64,000 nucleotides of DNA, taken from positions 23,302 to 87,301 of the forward strand of contig NZ_JNJB01000007.1 in the NCBI RefSeq assembly GCF_000701505.1. Reading direction: 5' to 3'. Below, one piece after another: positions 16,203 to 27,568 of the stretch. This DNA comes from Dyadobacter crusticola DSM 16708 (GTDB taxonomy: Bacteria; Bacteroidota; Bacteroidia; Cytophagales; Spirosomataceae). The notes beneath the pieces were generated by a model. It was not told the origin of the DNA. It ran no database searches and worked only from the letters and a program-made list of their open reading frames with translations. The position numbers and the translations under genes were made by a program. Positions within the stretch are counted from its first letter, which is position 1, and every line of letters begins with the position of its first letter.

Positions 16203-18805
16203 ACACACCACAGCCTCCCCGCTGGGCCCGGCACGTGCTCAGGTGGTTGCATCCGGATAATACGCTGGAAGAAACAGAAGGCGACCTGGACGAACTTTAT
16301 GCCCACTGGTACCGGCACTCGGGAAAGGCGCAGGCAGTACTCCGTTATCTTCTGAATGTGATCTCCGTGCTCCCGCCATTCGTAAGGAGGCGGCATAGTG
16401 AATACGAATACGACCGACCTTTCATCTTGAATCCTGCTATGCTTAAAAATTACTTCAAAATCGCGTGGCGCAACATTGTCCGCCAGAAAGCCTATTCGAT
16501 ACTGAATATCTCGGGCCTATCCATTGGAATGGCATGTAGCATCCTCATTCTGCTTTGGGTACAAAACGAGCTGAGCTACGATCGCTTTCACGCGGAGGCA
16601 GACCGGCTTTTCAGGCTTACCTGCAATGCCGGCGATTTCAAAGCGGCAGTTAGCCCGGCGGGTGTTGCGCGCGGTATGCAGCAGCAAATGCCGCAAATCG
16701 AAACCAGTGTGCGGCTTAGTAAGCCCCACACCAGCCTTTTTGAAGCGGGTGATAAGAAGTTTGAAGAAAAACGCGTCTTTTTTGCCGATTCCAATTTCCT
16801 CCGCGTGTTTTCCTTCGCTTTGCTGAAAGGGGATGCAGCAACGGCGCTCAGCGATCCGGGTGCATTGCTGATCACGGAGGACATGGCCAGAAAGTATTTC
16901 GGGAATGAAGATGCATTGGGCAAAATCCTCAGGAGAAACAATCAGGAGAACCTCAGGGTAGCGGGTGTCCTGGCCAATGCGCCTTCCAACTCGCACTTGC
17001 AGTTTGATGTGATTATCCCTATGTCAAACCTCGCCAGGAGAGACCGGGATTTGCAGACGGATACCTGGGGAAACTTCAATTTTTACACCTATTTCAGACT
17101 TGCTGAAAAGACGGATATGTCGCCCTCAGGCTTGAATAGGCTCGCCGGACGGATGTTTGAGATCTATAAGGCGCACGGACAAACGTTGAAGATCGATTTT
17201 CATTTGCAGCCTCTGACCGCCATTCACTTGCATTCCGACCTTCAAATCGACCTGGCGGGACACGGTAATATCCAGTATGTCAACATATTTTTCGTGGTAG
17301 CGATTTTCATACTGATTGTGGCATGTATCAATTTCATGAACCTGGCCACTGCCCGTTCAGAGCGCCGCGCGAAGGAAGTGGGGCTGCGCAAGGTAGTAGG
17401 AGCTGGGCGCTACCAGCTGGTGTTCCAATTTCTGGGCGAGTCGCTGATCTTCTCATTTCTGTCGCTTTTCATTGCAATCGGGATCGTTTTTCTGATGCTG
17501 CCGATTTTCAAAATGCTGACAGAGAAGGAACTTGCCATTCAATTGCTCGACGGCGAGCTCTGGCTCGCTTTGGGCGGAATTGCTCTCCTGACGGGCCTGA
17601 TCTCGGGCAGCTATCCAGCTTTGTTTTTGTCCGGATTTGCTCCCGTTAAGGTTTTGAAAGGCAAGATGAGGGTTGCAGGCGCCAATCTTCTTTTCAGGAA
17701 CGGACTGGTAGTGGGGCAGTTTGTCGTAGCAATCGTGTTGCTCGTAGGAACTTCGGTCGTGTACAAGCAGCTGAATTTTATCAAAAACAGAAACCTGGGC
17801 TTTGACAAATCCAACCTTCTTTACGTGCCGATGACAGGAGAAATATGGGGAAAGCAGCAGAGTCTGAAAGCCGCATTGTCCCAGGAACCGCTCACCGCCG
17901 ATTTTTCCATTATCTCAGACTTACCAACCGCGCTGACTACCGGCACGACAGACCTGGAATGGCCGGGGCAGGTGACGAAGAACGAGCTGGTTGTACCTTC
18001 GCTGGACGTTGATGAGCACTTTGTTGATGTTTTTAGAACCAAAATACTGGCGGGCCGCGGCTTTTCCCGCGCATTCTCTGGCGATAGTTCCAATTATATC
18101 ATCAATGAAAAAGCAATGCAGGTAATGGGAATGAACCTGCAAAATGCGGTGGGACAGGATATCGTGTTCAGCGAAGCCAAGGGGACTATCGTCGGGGTTG
18201 TAAAAGATTTTCACTTTAAGTCTTTACAGCACGAGGTCGAGCCGCTCGTGCTCAGGCTGAACAGGTGGGGTGGACATGTCATTGTGCGTGCCAGGGCTGG
18301 CAGCAACGAAGCTACTATTCAGGCGCTCAGCCAAATTAATGCACAGCTGAACCCCGCTTATCCGTTTACTTACGGCTTTCTGGACAACGACCTGGATAAT
18401 CTATATCGCAGCGAGCAGCAGATGGGCAACATATTCAATCTTTTTGCAGGCCTGGCAATCTTCATATCCTGCCTGGGACTTTACGGTTTGTCGGCTTTCA
18501 TGGCAGAGCAGCGGAACAAAGAAATTGGTGTCAGAAAAGTGCTGGGCGCGACTGTGGCGGGTGTGGTGGCCTTGCTTTCACAGGATTTTTTGAAACTGAT
18601 CCTGATCGCGATTGTTGTGGCGTCGCCCATTGCGTGGTATGCAATGCACAAATGGTTGCAGGACTTTGCCTATCAAACAAGTATCGACTGGTGGGTGTTT
18701 GTCCTGGCGGGTGCGCTGGCAGCTTCCATTGCTTTGCTGAGGGTCAGTTTTCAAAGTATCAAAGCTGCATTGATGAACCCGGTTAAAAGTTTAAGGAGCG
18801 AGTAA
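16199..18805 (+). CDS. FtsX/MacB-type ABC transporter permease with prefix domain
   Basis: An 868-residue permease. An N-terminal cytosolic segment of about 75 residues (PRWARHVLRWLHP, EGDLDELYAHWY) is the permease-prefix domain seen in PadR-linked Bacteroidota permeases. Then come two MacB/FtsX repeats, each a periplasmic domain plus membrane helices: TM1 near LNISGLSIGMACSILILLWV, and the motif RRAKEVGLRKVVGA in the centre repeated as RNKEIGVRKVLGA near the C-terminus. The start at 16199 is set by the 4-bp overlap with padR. No ATPase gene is adjacent, so a partner encoded elsewhere would be needed. The substrate is unknown. Confidence 0.93.
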   Translation: MNTPQPPRWARHVLRWLHPDNTLEETEGDLDELYAHWYRHSGKAQAVLRYLLNVISVLPPFVRRRHSEYEYDRPFILNPAMLKNYFKIAWRNIVRQKAYSILNISGLSIGMACSILILLWVQNELSYDRFHAEADRLFRLTCNAGDFKAAVSPAGVARGMQQQMPQIETSVRLSKPHTSLFEAGDKKFEEKRVFFADSNFLRVFSFALLKGDAATALSDPGALLITEDMARKYFGNEDALGKILRRNNQENLRVAGVLANAPSNSHLQFDVIIPMSNLARRDRDLQTDTWGNFNFYTYFRLAEKTDMSPSGLNRLAGRMFEIYKAHGQTLKIDFHLQPLTAIHLHSDLQIDLAGHGNIQYVNIFFVVAIFILIVACINFMNLATARSERRAKEVGLRKVVGAGRYQLVFQFLGESLIFSFLSLFIAIGIVFLMLPIFKMLTEKELAIQLLDGELWLALGGIALLTGLISGSYPALFLSGFAPVKVLKGKMRVAGANLLFRNGLVVGQFVVAIVLLVGTSVVYKQLNFIKNRNLGFDKSNLLYVPMTGEIWGKQQSLKAALSQEPLTADFSIISDLPTALTTGTTDLEWPGQVTKNELVVPSLDVDEHFVDVFRTKILAGRGFSRAFSGDSSNYIINEKAMQVMGMNLQNAVGQDIVFSEAKGTIVGVVKDFHFKSLQHEVEPLVLRLNRWGGHVIVRARAGSNEATIQALSQINAQLNPAYPFTYGFLDNDLDNLYRSEQQMGNIFNLFAGLAIFISCLGLYGLSAFMAEQRNKEIGVRKVLGATVAGVVALLSQDFLKLILIAIVVASPIAWYAMHKWLQDFAYQTSIDWWVFVLAGALAASIALLRVSFQSIKAALMNPVKSLRSE

Positions 18806-18956
18806 CTGGCGGGAATTATGTTCGATAATGTTTAACCTGGTCAAACACAAAGAAGAGCAGTTCCATTGACTTATTGTTTCCTACTACCTGACCACGCGGC
18901 ACTAAATTTCAGGCACGGCCATAGCTTACAGCAGGATTGTTTCCTGAATGCGGTTG

Positions 18957-19199
18957 TCAGGGTTGTTCAATCCTGATAACCGCGTTGGCGAGTGAATGAT
19001 CAATCGCCACTGAGCACGACAATGCATTTCGGCCATTCATTTCGACGATGCACGTGCCGCAGCTTCCCATTCCAGAGCAAAGTCCAAAGCCGGGGATCGC
19101 CAGCTGCTCAGATATCAGGCTCATCAAAGAGAAATGCCGGTTCTCGCCCGCTTGCACCTGGTATTCCTTTCCGTTGAAAACGATTGTGAATGAAGTCAT
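18957..19199 (-). CDS. Small 2Fe-2S ferredoxin-like protein
   Basis: An 80-residue plant-type 2Fe-2S domain. The ligands follow the pattern Cys41-x5-Cys47-x2-Cys50 (CSGMGSCGTC) with a fourth Cys62. It resembles the iron-sulfur domain of molybdenum hydroxylases but stands alone, without the helical second domain or a catalytic subunit nearby. It diverges from katG across 300 bp that hold a candidate OxyR site. An electron-transfer role under oxidative stress is possible but inferred only from position. Confidence 0.85.
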   Translation of the reverse strand: MTSFTIVFNGKEYQVQAGENRHFSLMSLISEQLAIPGFGLCSGMGSCGTCIVEMNGRNALSCSVAIDHSLANAVIRIEQP

Positions 19200-21774
<2,575 letters not shown>

Positions 21775-21804
21775 CAGCCAAGTTATTATAGAGAATGATG
21801 TGAG

Positions 21805-21832
21805 CGCCCGGGTCGATCCCGGGCGTTTTTTA
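21805..21832 (+). terminator. Intrinsic terminator after katG
   Basis: CGCCCGGG and CCCGGGCG form a perfect 8-bp stem around TCGAT, followed by seven T. Confidence 0.92.
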
Positions 21833-21899
21833 TATTGAAGCAATGCAGCGAAATGCGTAAATTTTGTGTCTGAAAGTAAATAACATTTATTTCCATCTC

Positions 21900-22349
21900 A
21901 TGAAGCGATCAGTACTTCCTTGTACCTTGTTAATTTGCTGCCTGTTGCTGACTATCTGCCTGTTTACTGGTTGTGACAATCGTGTAGAATGCCAGGCTCC
22001 GCCTGCGCAGATTGCTGTCCAAGTAATGGATGGAACGCTTACTTATCCAGCTGATCTGGATACTGCTGCCCGGATCAGGGTATTCTATCAGGATAACAAC
22101 CAGAAAAAGTATCTTGCTGATCTCACCAGAATGGGTGATTTACTCTTTTCAAATATGCTGATTGAGGAATGCCGTTACGCGAATGATCCGGAATTTTCCT
22201 TCGAATTAAACGGCAGAGTCTTGGCAAAAATGAAAATGGAAACCTATATCAACAATGCGAAATGCAATGGCTGGGCGGCTATTTCAAGGGTTTACCAAAA
22301 CGGAGAAGAGGTTCCAAGATCGTCAAATGGAGCTTATGTGATTAAATAG
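21900..22349 (+). CDS. Hypothetical lipoprotein
   Basis: A 149-residue protein with a lipoprotein signal peptide (hydrophobic LLICCLLLTICLFTG followed by Cys), then a mature part with three further Cys that could form disulfides. No family recognised. The start at 21900 places the basic MKRS directly before the hydrophobic core; an in-frame codon at 21864 would add twelve residues. Its position after katG but beyond a terminator suggests independent expression. Confidence 0.75.
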   Translation: MKRSVLPCTLLICCLLLTICLFTGCDNRVECQAPPAQIAVQVMDGTLTYPADLDTAARIRVFYQDNNQKKYLADLTRMGDLLFSNMLIEECRYANDPEFSFELNGRVLAKMKMETYINNAKCNGWAAISRVYQNGEEVPRSSNGAYVIK

Positions 22350-22456
22350 ATTTTTTACAACCAGTTTCCATTTTCGGCGCCTGGCAGCGATGTGGTACCT
22401 AAAAAAAGAAATAGTGAAGCTAAGACAGTCAGATTCAGTAACCAGAATGCTGCCGC

Positions 22457-23065
22457 TCACATTTTATCATATATAAGCTTAATCGTATTTTCTCCGGAAA
22501 TGGAAGTCGTGTTGATCTGGACAGACATCGAGTTTCCATTGTTAATTAATTTCCAGACCTCAGTCACTTTAATGTCAGGATCGTCAGAAATGGGCTTGAA
22601 ATATTTAACCGAGCTAATGGTCATTGTTTGACCGTCCTCCGACCATTTTGCATTGGATTTTTCCCTTGCGCTTCCGACAAGGCTTGCTTCACTTTCTTCA
22701 CCACCAAAAGTAACTATCTCCTGACCCGTAACAAACCTTCCGTATGGAAGAGGTCTCGCCACGGTTACCGTGAGAAAATCTCCGTGTGCTGCAACTTTGA
22801 ATGTTTTAGAAGTTGCACGATCCCCCTCCCCGAAAATACAAACAGGAAATTTGCGATCCAATTCGCTCTCCGACTCATTTAATTTCCATTCACCAGAAAA
22901 GTTGGCCCGTTCAGCAGGCCTTCCTAATAGCGTGTAAGTAGTAGTCGCTGGTTTGGTTGCGAGCGTTGCATTGCCGCTCAATGGCTGCATTTCGCTTTCA
23001 TTCTTCCAAGCGGTGCAAAAAGCTATGATCAATACCAGGGCGGAAAAGTGTAAGTGTTTCATCAT
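22457..23065 (-). CDS. Secreted lipocalin-like hypothetical protein
   Basis: About 202 residues. After a signal peptide (MMKHLHFSALVLIIAFCTAW) and a Thr/Ala-rich linker, the core begins FSGEWKLNESESELDRKF, the start of a beta-barrel domain common in secreted Bacteroidota proteins, with later WSEDGQTMTISSVKYF and VTEVWKLINNGNSMSVQ. The repeated strand-turn pattern suggests a lipocalin-like fold; the ligand is unknown. The start at 23065 (or 23062) fits the signal peptide better than the in-frame ATG at 23188. Confidence 0.75.
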   Translation of the reverse strand: MMKHLHFSALVLIIAFCTAWKNESEMQPLSGNATLATKPATTTYTLLGRPAERANFSGEWKLNESESELDRKFPVCIFGEGDRATSKTFKVAAHGDFLTVTVARPLPYGRFVTGQEIVTFGGEESEASLVGSAREKSNAKWSEDGQTMTISSVKYFKPISDDPDIKVTEVWKLINNGNSMSVQINTTSISGENTIKLIYDKM

Positions 23066-23251
23066 GTTTTGTTTAGATGTAGGACTTCTGTAAAACTGGA
23101 CGATTTTCCTGACCCGGTTAGTTAATGCATTGTTAAGCAGTGTGAACGAAAAGCTAATCCAAGTACAAGCCTGACGCTTTTTTACCAATAGCGTTGAGGT
23201 GCTTAGCCACAGTTATATACCCCCGCAAGAACCTGTTCACAAACGCCTAAC

Positions 23252-24634
23252 TTATTTGTTCTGTACAAACCATTCGACGATCGCGGGGTAAAGGTCCGCG
23301 ACAGTCTGGCCTGATTTTCGGCTGCGGTATTGCGCGACAAGAAACTGGCTGAATTCCGGAAACTTCTTAAATCCCCGTCGGTTTTTCATGACCTGTTCAA
23401 TGTTTGCAATTAATTTCTCTTGCTCCTCACCGGGTACCAGGTCGACGTAGCGCAGATTGACAAGTCCCCAGTTCATATATTCATCAAAGCTTGTCATGGG
23501 AGAATCGTAATGTTTAGCCGGACTATCGAAATCATTCCAGACGGACATATCTGTGAATGCCTGATTGATTTTGTCAGCAAATTTCACACTCTCCGGGCCA
23601 ATGAATGCGTGATTTAATTCAGTGAAAACGATATCGCCGGCGCGCGCGTCCACCGCCGCTTTTGACATTACTTCATAGTCCGAACTTCGTCGGGACGGAA
23701 AATTAACATGCGCCTGGGCTTCCGCGAAACCATCGTGCAGGAACCAGGTTGCCGACTGATTCGCATTGACAAGCGGGGAGAAAACAATTTTAAAACAATC
23801 GTAACGTGTCGATGGAAAATTGACACCAAGCCATCGCTGCATTTCTGCCACGCCGATTGGTTCGTAGCCTTGGATCAATTCCTGGTAAAAAGATTGGTGT
23901 TTGTGGTAGAAATCGGCAAAATGCGACCGCTTTGCTAATGCTTCCAGCTCTTCAATATAAGGAAGTAAATGATTGACAGGATCAAGCCCGAGCCGGTCGT
24001 AAACATCGCTTGGCGTGATCTTCTCGCCCGTTAAATCAAATGAATAAGCGTCCATTTTAAGGCCATGATAATTGCCGTGCATCAATTCCTCGTTGAGTCT
24101 TTTCACAACGGGCTCCCCGGCAAACGGCGTAAACCATTTCATGACCTCGTGGTAATAATCGAGGTCTCGTTGGATCAGTCCATTGTTCTTCTGTCCTTCG
24201 CTGGTAATTGCGAAAACAATATTAACCAGCTCATAGACTGCCGGGATTTCGACCTTTGTTTTACCGCGATGCTTACGCTGATATGCGTCGCTGAACTTTG
24301 CACGGGGAACTTCCAGGTTGCCCCTGATAGCGGTAAATGCACTGTCCATACCATTAAGCAGCACAACAAACTGGTAATAGTCGCCTGGTTTTACACTGAA
24401 ACTGATGGAATCCTGATCAGTGATAAATGTAGTTTCCACCGCTTTGCCAGGAGTATAAACATCGAAAATATCAGGCCGCGCTTCGGGGACTATGTTCCAG
24501 GTACCTTTGCGGAGATCATTATCCACGCGAATATCCACTTTCGCAGTCTTTGCCTGGATGACTCTAATCTTCTGCGAGAAGACTTTTGGAGCGAAAACTA
24601 GTAAAATCAGTAGTGTGATAATCTTGCTGTGCAT
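23252..24634 (-). CDS. Secreted DUF4932-like putative metallopeptidase
   Basis: A 460-residue exported protein with a cleavable signal peptide (MHSKIITLLILLVFAPKVFS). The central region has the segment FTELNHAFIGPES around residue 330, which resembles the conserved E-x-x-H block of DUF4932, a family thought to be metallopeptidase-like. Surrounding blocks such as DEYMNWGLVNLRYVDL and a C-terminal IVEWFVQ fit a helical C-terminal half. The family assignment is from memory of motif style and is moderate; peptidase activity is inference. Confidence 0.6.
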   Translation of the reverse strand: MHSKIITLLILLVFAPKVFSQKIRVIQAKTAKVDIRVDNDLRKGTWNIVPEARPDIFDVYTPGKAVETTFITDQDSISFSVKPGDYYQFVVLLNGMDSAFTAIRGNLEVPRAKFSDAYQRKHRGKTKVEIPAVYELVNIVFAITSEGQKNNGLIQRDLDYYHEVMKWFTPFAGEPVVKRLNEELMHGNYHGLKMDAYSFDLTGEKITPSDVYDRLGLDPVNHLLPYIEELEALAKRSHFADFYHKHQSFYQELIQGYEPIGVAEMQRWLGVNFPSTRYDCFKIVFSPLVNANQSATWFLHDGFAEAQAHVNFPSRRSSDYEVMSKAAVDARAGDIVFTELNHAFIGPESVKFADKINQAFTDMSVWNDFDSPAKHYDSPMTSFDEYMNWGLVNLRYVDLVPGEEQEKLIANIEQVMKNRRGFKKFPEFSQFLVAQYRSRKSGQTVADLYPAIVEWFVQNK

Positions 24635-24762
24635 AGGCCCAAGTAGAGATATTGTTGTACCTAAAAGCCGCAGTCCAAAGAATATCTATGGGTTTTGCTG
24701 AAAAAAGTTATTTGCAGACCTGAGATCCTGCCATTTCATCAAAATAAAATTCACAAAGACAC

Positions 24763-24812
24763 TTGCGTAGTTAAGTGGCTACATATATATTCGTAGCCAA
24801 ATAACTACGCAA
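24763..24812. promoter_or_regulatory. 50-bp palindromic operator over the ArsR start codon
   Basis: TTGCGTAGTTA-N2-TGGCTAC-N10-GTAGCCA-N2-TAACTACGCAA: both pairs of arms are perfect inverted repeats. The last base is the A of the ArsR-family gene's ATG. This is best read as the operator through which the regulator represses its own operon. Confidence 0.8.
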
Positions 24813-25135
24813 TGAATTTAAGAAGAGACGTATTCCAGGCGATTGCTGACCCGACCCGGCGGGCGATCCTGCTGCTGGTAGCTTCGCAGTCGCTCACAGC
24901 CGGCGCGATCGCGGCCAACTTTGACTCAGCCCGGCCCACCATTTCGAAACACTTATCTATTCTGACCGAATGCGAACTGCTTGAATCCCAGCAGAACGGG
25001 AGGGAGGTGTACTACCACATCAATGCTAGGAAGATGAAAGAAGTAGCCGATTTCATTGAGCCTTTCCGTCAGATGTGGGATGACAGGTTTAACAAATTGG
25101 AAGAGATCATGAAAAATTATAAACCGAAAGAATAG
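24812..25135 (+). CDS. ArsR family transcriptional regulator
   Basis: A 107-residue winged-helix repressor: [38 protein letters not shown] as recognition helix, and [11 protein letters not shown] as wing. No metal-binding Cys cluster is visible, which fits the metal-independent ArsR regulators paired with SRPBCC proteins. It is followed after 5 bp by an SRPBCC gene and then DoxX, with the same strand and tight spacing. The perfect palindrome over its start codon argues for tight autoregulation. Confidence 0.95.
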   Translation: MNLRRDVFQAIADPTRRAILLLVASQSLTAGAIAANFDSARPTISKHLSILTECELLESQQNGREVYYHINARKMKEVADFIEPFRQMWDDRFNKLEEIMKNYKPKE

Positions 25136-25140
25136 TAACA

Positions 25141-25623
25141 ATGGAAAGAAAAACCAGAGTGGATGCCGAGGAAGGCAAGCAGGAAATTGTAATTACCAGG
25201 GAGTTTGATCTGCCGCTGGATCTGCTTTTCAAAGCCTATGTGGAGCCGGATATTGTGGGCCAATGGATGGGGACAAAGGTGCTGAAACTGGAAAGCCGAA
25301 AACACGGCGCTTACGAGTTTGAGACTTCCGATCCGCAGGGCAATGTGGTTTTCCGGGCTAATGGAGTGATCCCCGAATTTGTTCCTAATGAGAAAATTAC
25401 GCGGACTTTCGAGATGGAAAACACCTTCGCCACGGCGCCGCCTTTCGCAGTACAGCTTGAATTTCTTGAATTCGAAAAAGTGACGGAGGGTACCAGCAAG
25501 CTCACCATGCAGATCATCTACAAATCTGTCGAGCTCCGCGATCAGATGCTGAAAATGCCTTTTGCGTATGGATTGAACATGGCGCACAACCGCTTGGAGG
25601 AAGTTGTAAAACAGTTGAATTAA
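25141..25623 (+). CDS. SRPBCC (AHSA1-like) domain protein
   Basis: A 160-residue protein with the START/Bet v1-like fold. The opening ITREFDLPLDLLFKAYVEPDIVGQWMG is typical of the Aha1-like family commonly encoded with an ArsR regulator. Such proteins bind hydrophobic ligands in a central cavity; ligand and reaction are unknown. It is the second gene of the ArsR-SRPBCC-DoxX operon. Confidence 0.93.
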   Translation: MERKTRVDAEEGKQEIVITREFDLPLDLLFKAYVEPDIVGQWMGTKVLKLESRKHGAYEFETSDPQGNVVFRANGVIPEFVPNEKITRTFEMENTFATAPPFAVQLEFLEFEKVTEGTSKLTMQIIYKSVELRDQMLKMPFAYGLNMAHNRLEEVVKQLN

Positions 25624-25630
25624 ACCGAAA

Positions 25631-26026
25631 ATGGAAAAACGTAACAGAATCATCTACTGGATTGCCACAGTCTGGCTTGCGTTGGGAATGACCTCGACCG
25701 GCGTGGTACAAATCATGAAAATGAAGGAAGAAGTAGACATGATGGCGCGGCTGGGGTACCCTTCGTATTTCCTGACACTCATCGGGGTATGGAAAATCCT
25801 GGGAGTTGTCGCATTGCTCATTCCGAGGTTTCCATTGTTGAAGGAATGGACTTATGCTGGCTTTTTCTTCGCTATGTCGGGTGCCGTGTTCTCACATCTG
25901 GCGGTAGGGGATGAAGCCAAAGATCTGTTCGGGCCGGTGTTATTGATCGTACTGACCGTTATTTCCTGGTACTTCCGCCCCGCAGACCGCAAATTGCTGG
26001 CAAGTAACCAGTTCAGCAAACTCTGA
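25631..26026 (+). CDS. DoxX family membrane protein
   Basis: A 131-residue protein with four hydrophobic segments. It has the family pattern: first helix IIYWIATVWLALGMTSTGV, MMARLGYPSYFLTLIGVWKILGVVALL, then FFFAMSGAVFSHLAVGD. DoxX-like proteins are small membrane proteins linked with redox or thiol stress. It is the last gene of the ArsR operon, 7 bp after the SRPBCC gene. Confidence 0.93.
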   Translation: MEKRNRIIYWIATVWLALGMTSTGVVQIMKMKEEVDMMARLGYPSYFLTLIGVWKILGVVALLIPRFPLLKEWTYAGFFFAMSGAVFSHLAVGDEAKDLFGPVLLIVLTVISWYFRPADRKLLASNQFSKL

Positions 26027-26203
26027 CAGATCCTTGACACTGCCAAAAAACAATAGTAGCCCTAGCCAAGAAGCCGCAAGATACTTGCGGGAGAAAATGG
26101 TGAATGCATACTTTGAATGGAAGCACAAACAATGCATTCGTGAAAATTCGTGCCTTCGTGGCAAAAAACTTGAACAAAGAACAGCATCCAAAATCATTGA
26201 CCC

Positions 26204-26770
26204 ATGAAAACAACGAAAAAGCAACTATCCCCCGACCAAACCTCCGAGCTGCTTGCGACATTGAAAGCACGTTTTGAAAAAAACAAAAACCGTCACAACG
26301 GCATAGAATGGGAACAGGTACAGGCCAGGCTGGAAGCCAATCCCGAAAAACTGTGGACGCTCGATGAAATGGAAGTAACCGGCGGCGAGCCGGACGTGGT
26401 CGGAATGGATGCAAAAACGGGCGAGTACGTGTTTTTCGACTGCTCGCCTGAAACGCCAAAAGATCGGAGAAGTTTGTGCTACGACCGCCAGGCTTGGGAA
26501 TCGCGCAAAGCCAATAAGCCAGAAAACACCGCTATGGACATGGCTGCCGAAATGGGTGTCGAACTCCTGACCGAAGAACAATACCATGAATTACAGGAGC
26601 TGGGGAATTTTGACCAAAAAACATCAAGCTGGCTGAAAACACCAGCGGACGTGCGCAAAGCCGGCGGAGCGATCTTCGGAGATCGCCGTTTCGGCAGGGT
26701 TTTCATTTACCACAACGGCGCCGATTCTTACTACGGAGCAAGAGGTTTCCGCGGCTCGCTCCGGGTATAG
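26204..26770 (+). CDS. DUF4256 domain protein
   Basis: A 188-residue protein that matches DUF4256 along its length: LLATLKARFEKNKNRHNGIEW, VTGGEPDVVGMDAKTGEYVF, CSPETPKDRRSLCYDR, a central MAAEMGVELLTEEQY, and a C-terminal FGRVFIYHNGADSYYGARGF. The function of the family is unknown. It has no signal peptide or membrane segment, so it is likely cytosolic. It stands alone after a 177-bp gap. Confidence 0.88.
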   Translation: MKTTKKQLSPDQTSELLATLKARFEKNKNRHNGIEWEQVQARLEANPEKLWTLDEMEVTGGEPDVVGMDAKTGEYVFFDCSPETPKDRRSLCYDRQAWESRKANKPENTAMDMAAEMGVELLTEEQYHELQELGNFDQKTSSWLKTPADVRKAGGAIFGDRRFGRVFIYHNGADSYYGARGFRGSLRV

Positions 26771-26855
26771 CAAACAATTCGAAAAACTGGTATTAGAACT
26801 GCTGCAAGTGCTGCTTTACAGATCATTACAAAAAGTGATCGAAATACACGAAGAT

Positions 26856-27524
26856 ATGACGCTCGAAGAAATGCTGAGTAAGCTCGAAGCACTAGGCAGT
26901 GAAAAAATGCGCGCTTTTAATGCAAAGAATGGCGCAGGTAACAACCAGTTTGGTATCAAGCTCGGGGACATTCGCGCGGTAGCGACCCAAATCAAATCGG
27001 ATCATGCGCTCGCGCTTGCACTTTGGGCAACCGGGAATGTCGACGCGCGCCTGCTCGCCATTTTGATCATCAATCCGAAGAAGCTCTCCATAGATGAGCT
27101 CGACAGGATGGTGAAGTCGGAGCGGTACGTGCAGGTATCTGACTGGCTCTATGCGTATGTAATCAAAAACTATCCCGATACAGAAATCCTGCGCGGGCAG
27201 TGGCATCAATCCGAAGATGCCATGTGCAGGCGCCTGGCATGGAGCCTGACGAGCGGCTGTGTGGCGCGGAATCCTGATCTGGTTGATCTTCCCGCGCTTC
27301 TTGACACGATTGAAACCGAAATGCCCACCGAAGCTCCGGAGGTACAATGGACTATGAATTCTGCGCTTGCAAACATCGGCATTCATTTCCCGGAACACCG
27401 GGAGCGGGCATTGGCGATCGGGGAGAAGCTGGGTATTTACAGGGACTATCCGGTTTCCAAAGGATGCACATCTCCATTTGCCCCGGTATGGATCAACGAA
27501 ATGGTACGCCGGCAAACTAAGTAA
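26856..27524 (+). CDS. AlkD-like DNA alkylation repair protein
   Basis: A 222-residue all-helical protein of the AlkD/HEAT-like glycosylase family, which removes alkylated bases. It shows NQFGIKLGDIRAVATQIK near the N-terminus, ALALWATGNVDARLLAILI and YVQVSDWLYAYVIKNYP in the centre. The start MTLEEMLSKLEALG at 26856 gives the family N-terminus; a GTG at 26808 would add sixteen residues. Glycosylase activity is not certain for this subfamily. Confidence 0.85.
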   Translation: MTLEEMLSKLEALGSEKMRAFNAKNGAGNNQFGIKLGDIRAVATQIKSDHALALALWATGNVDARLLAILIINPKKLSIDELDRMVKSERYVQVSDWLYAYVIKNYPDTEILRGQWHQSEDAMCRRLAWSLTSGCVARNPDLVDLPALLDTIETEMPTEAPEVQWTMNSALANIGIHFPEHRERALAIGEKLGIYRDYPVSKGCTSPFAPVWINEMVRRQTK

Positions 27525-27568
27525 TGCGTGCTGAAAGGGTTTTACGATTTCGTTTGTAAATTCCCTCC

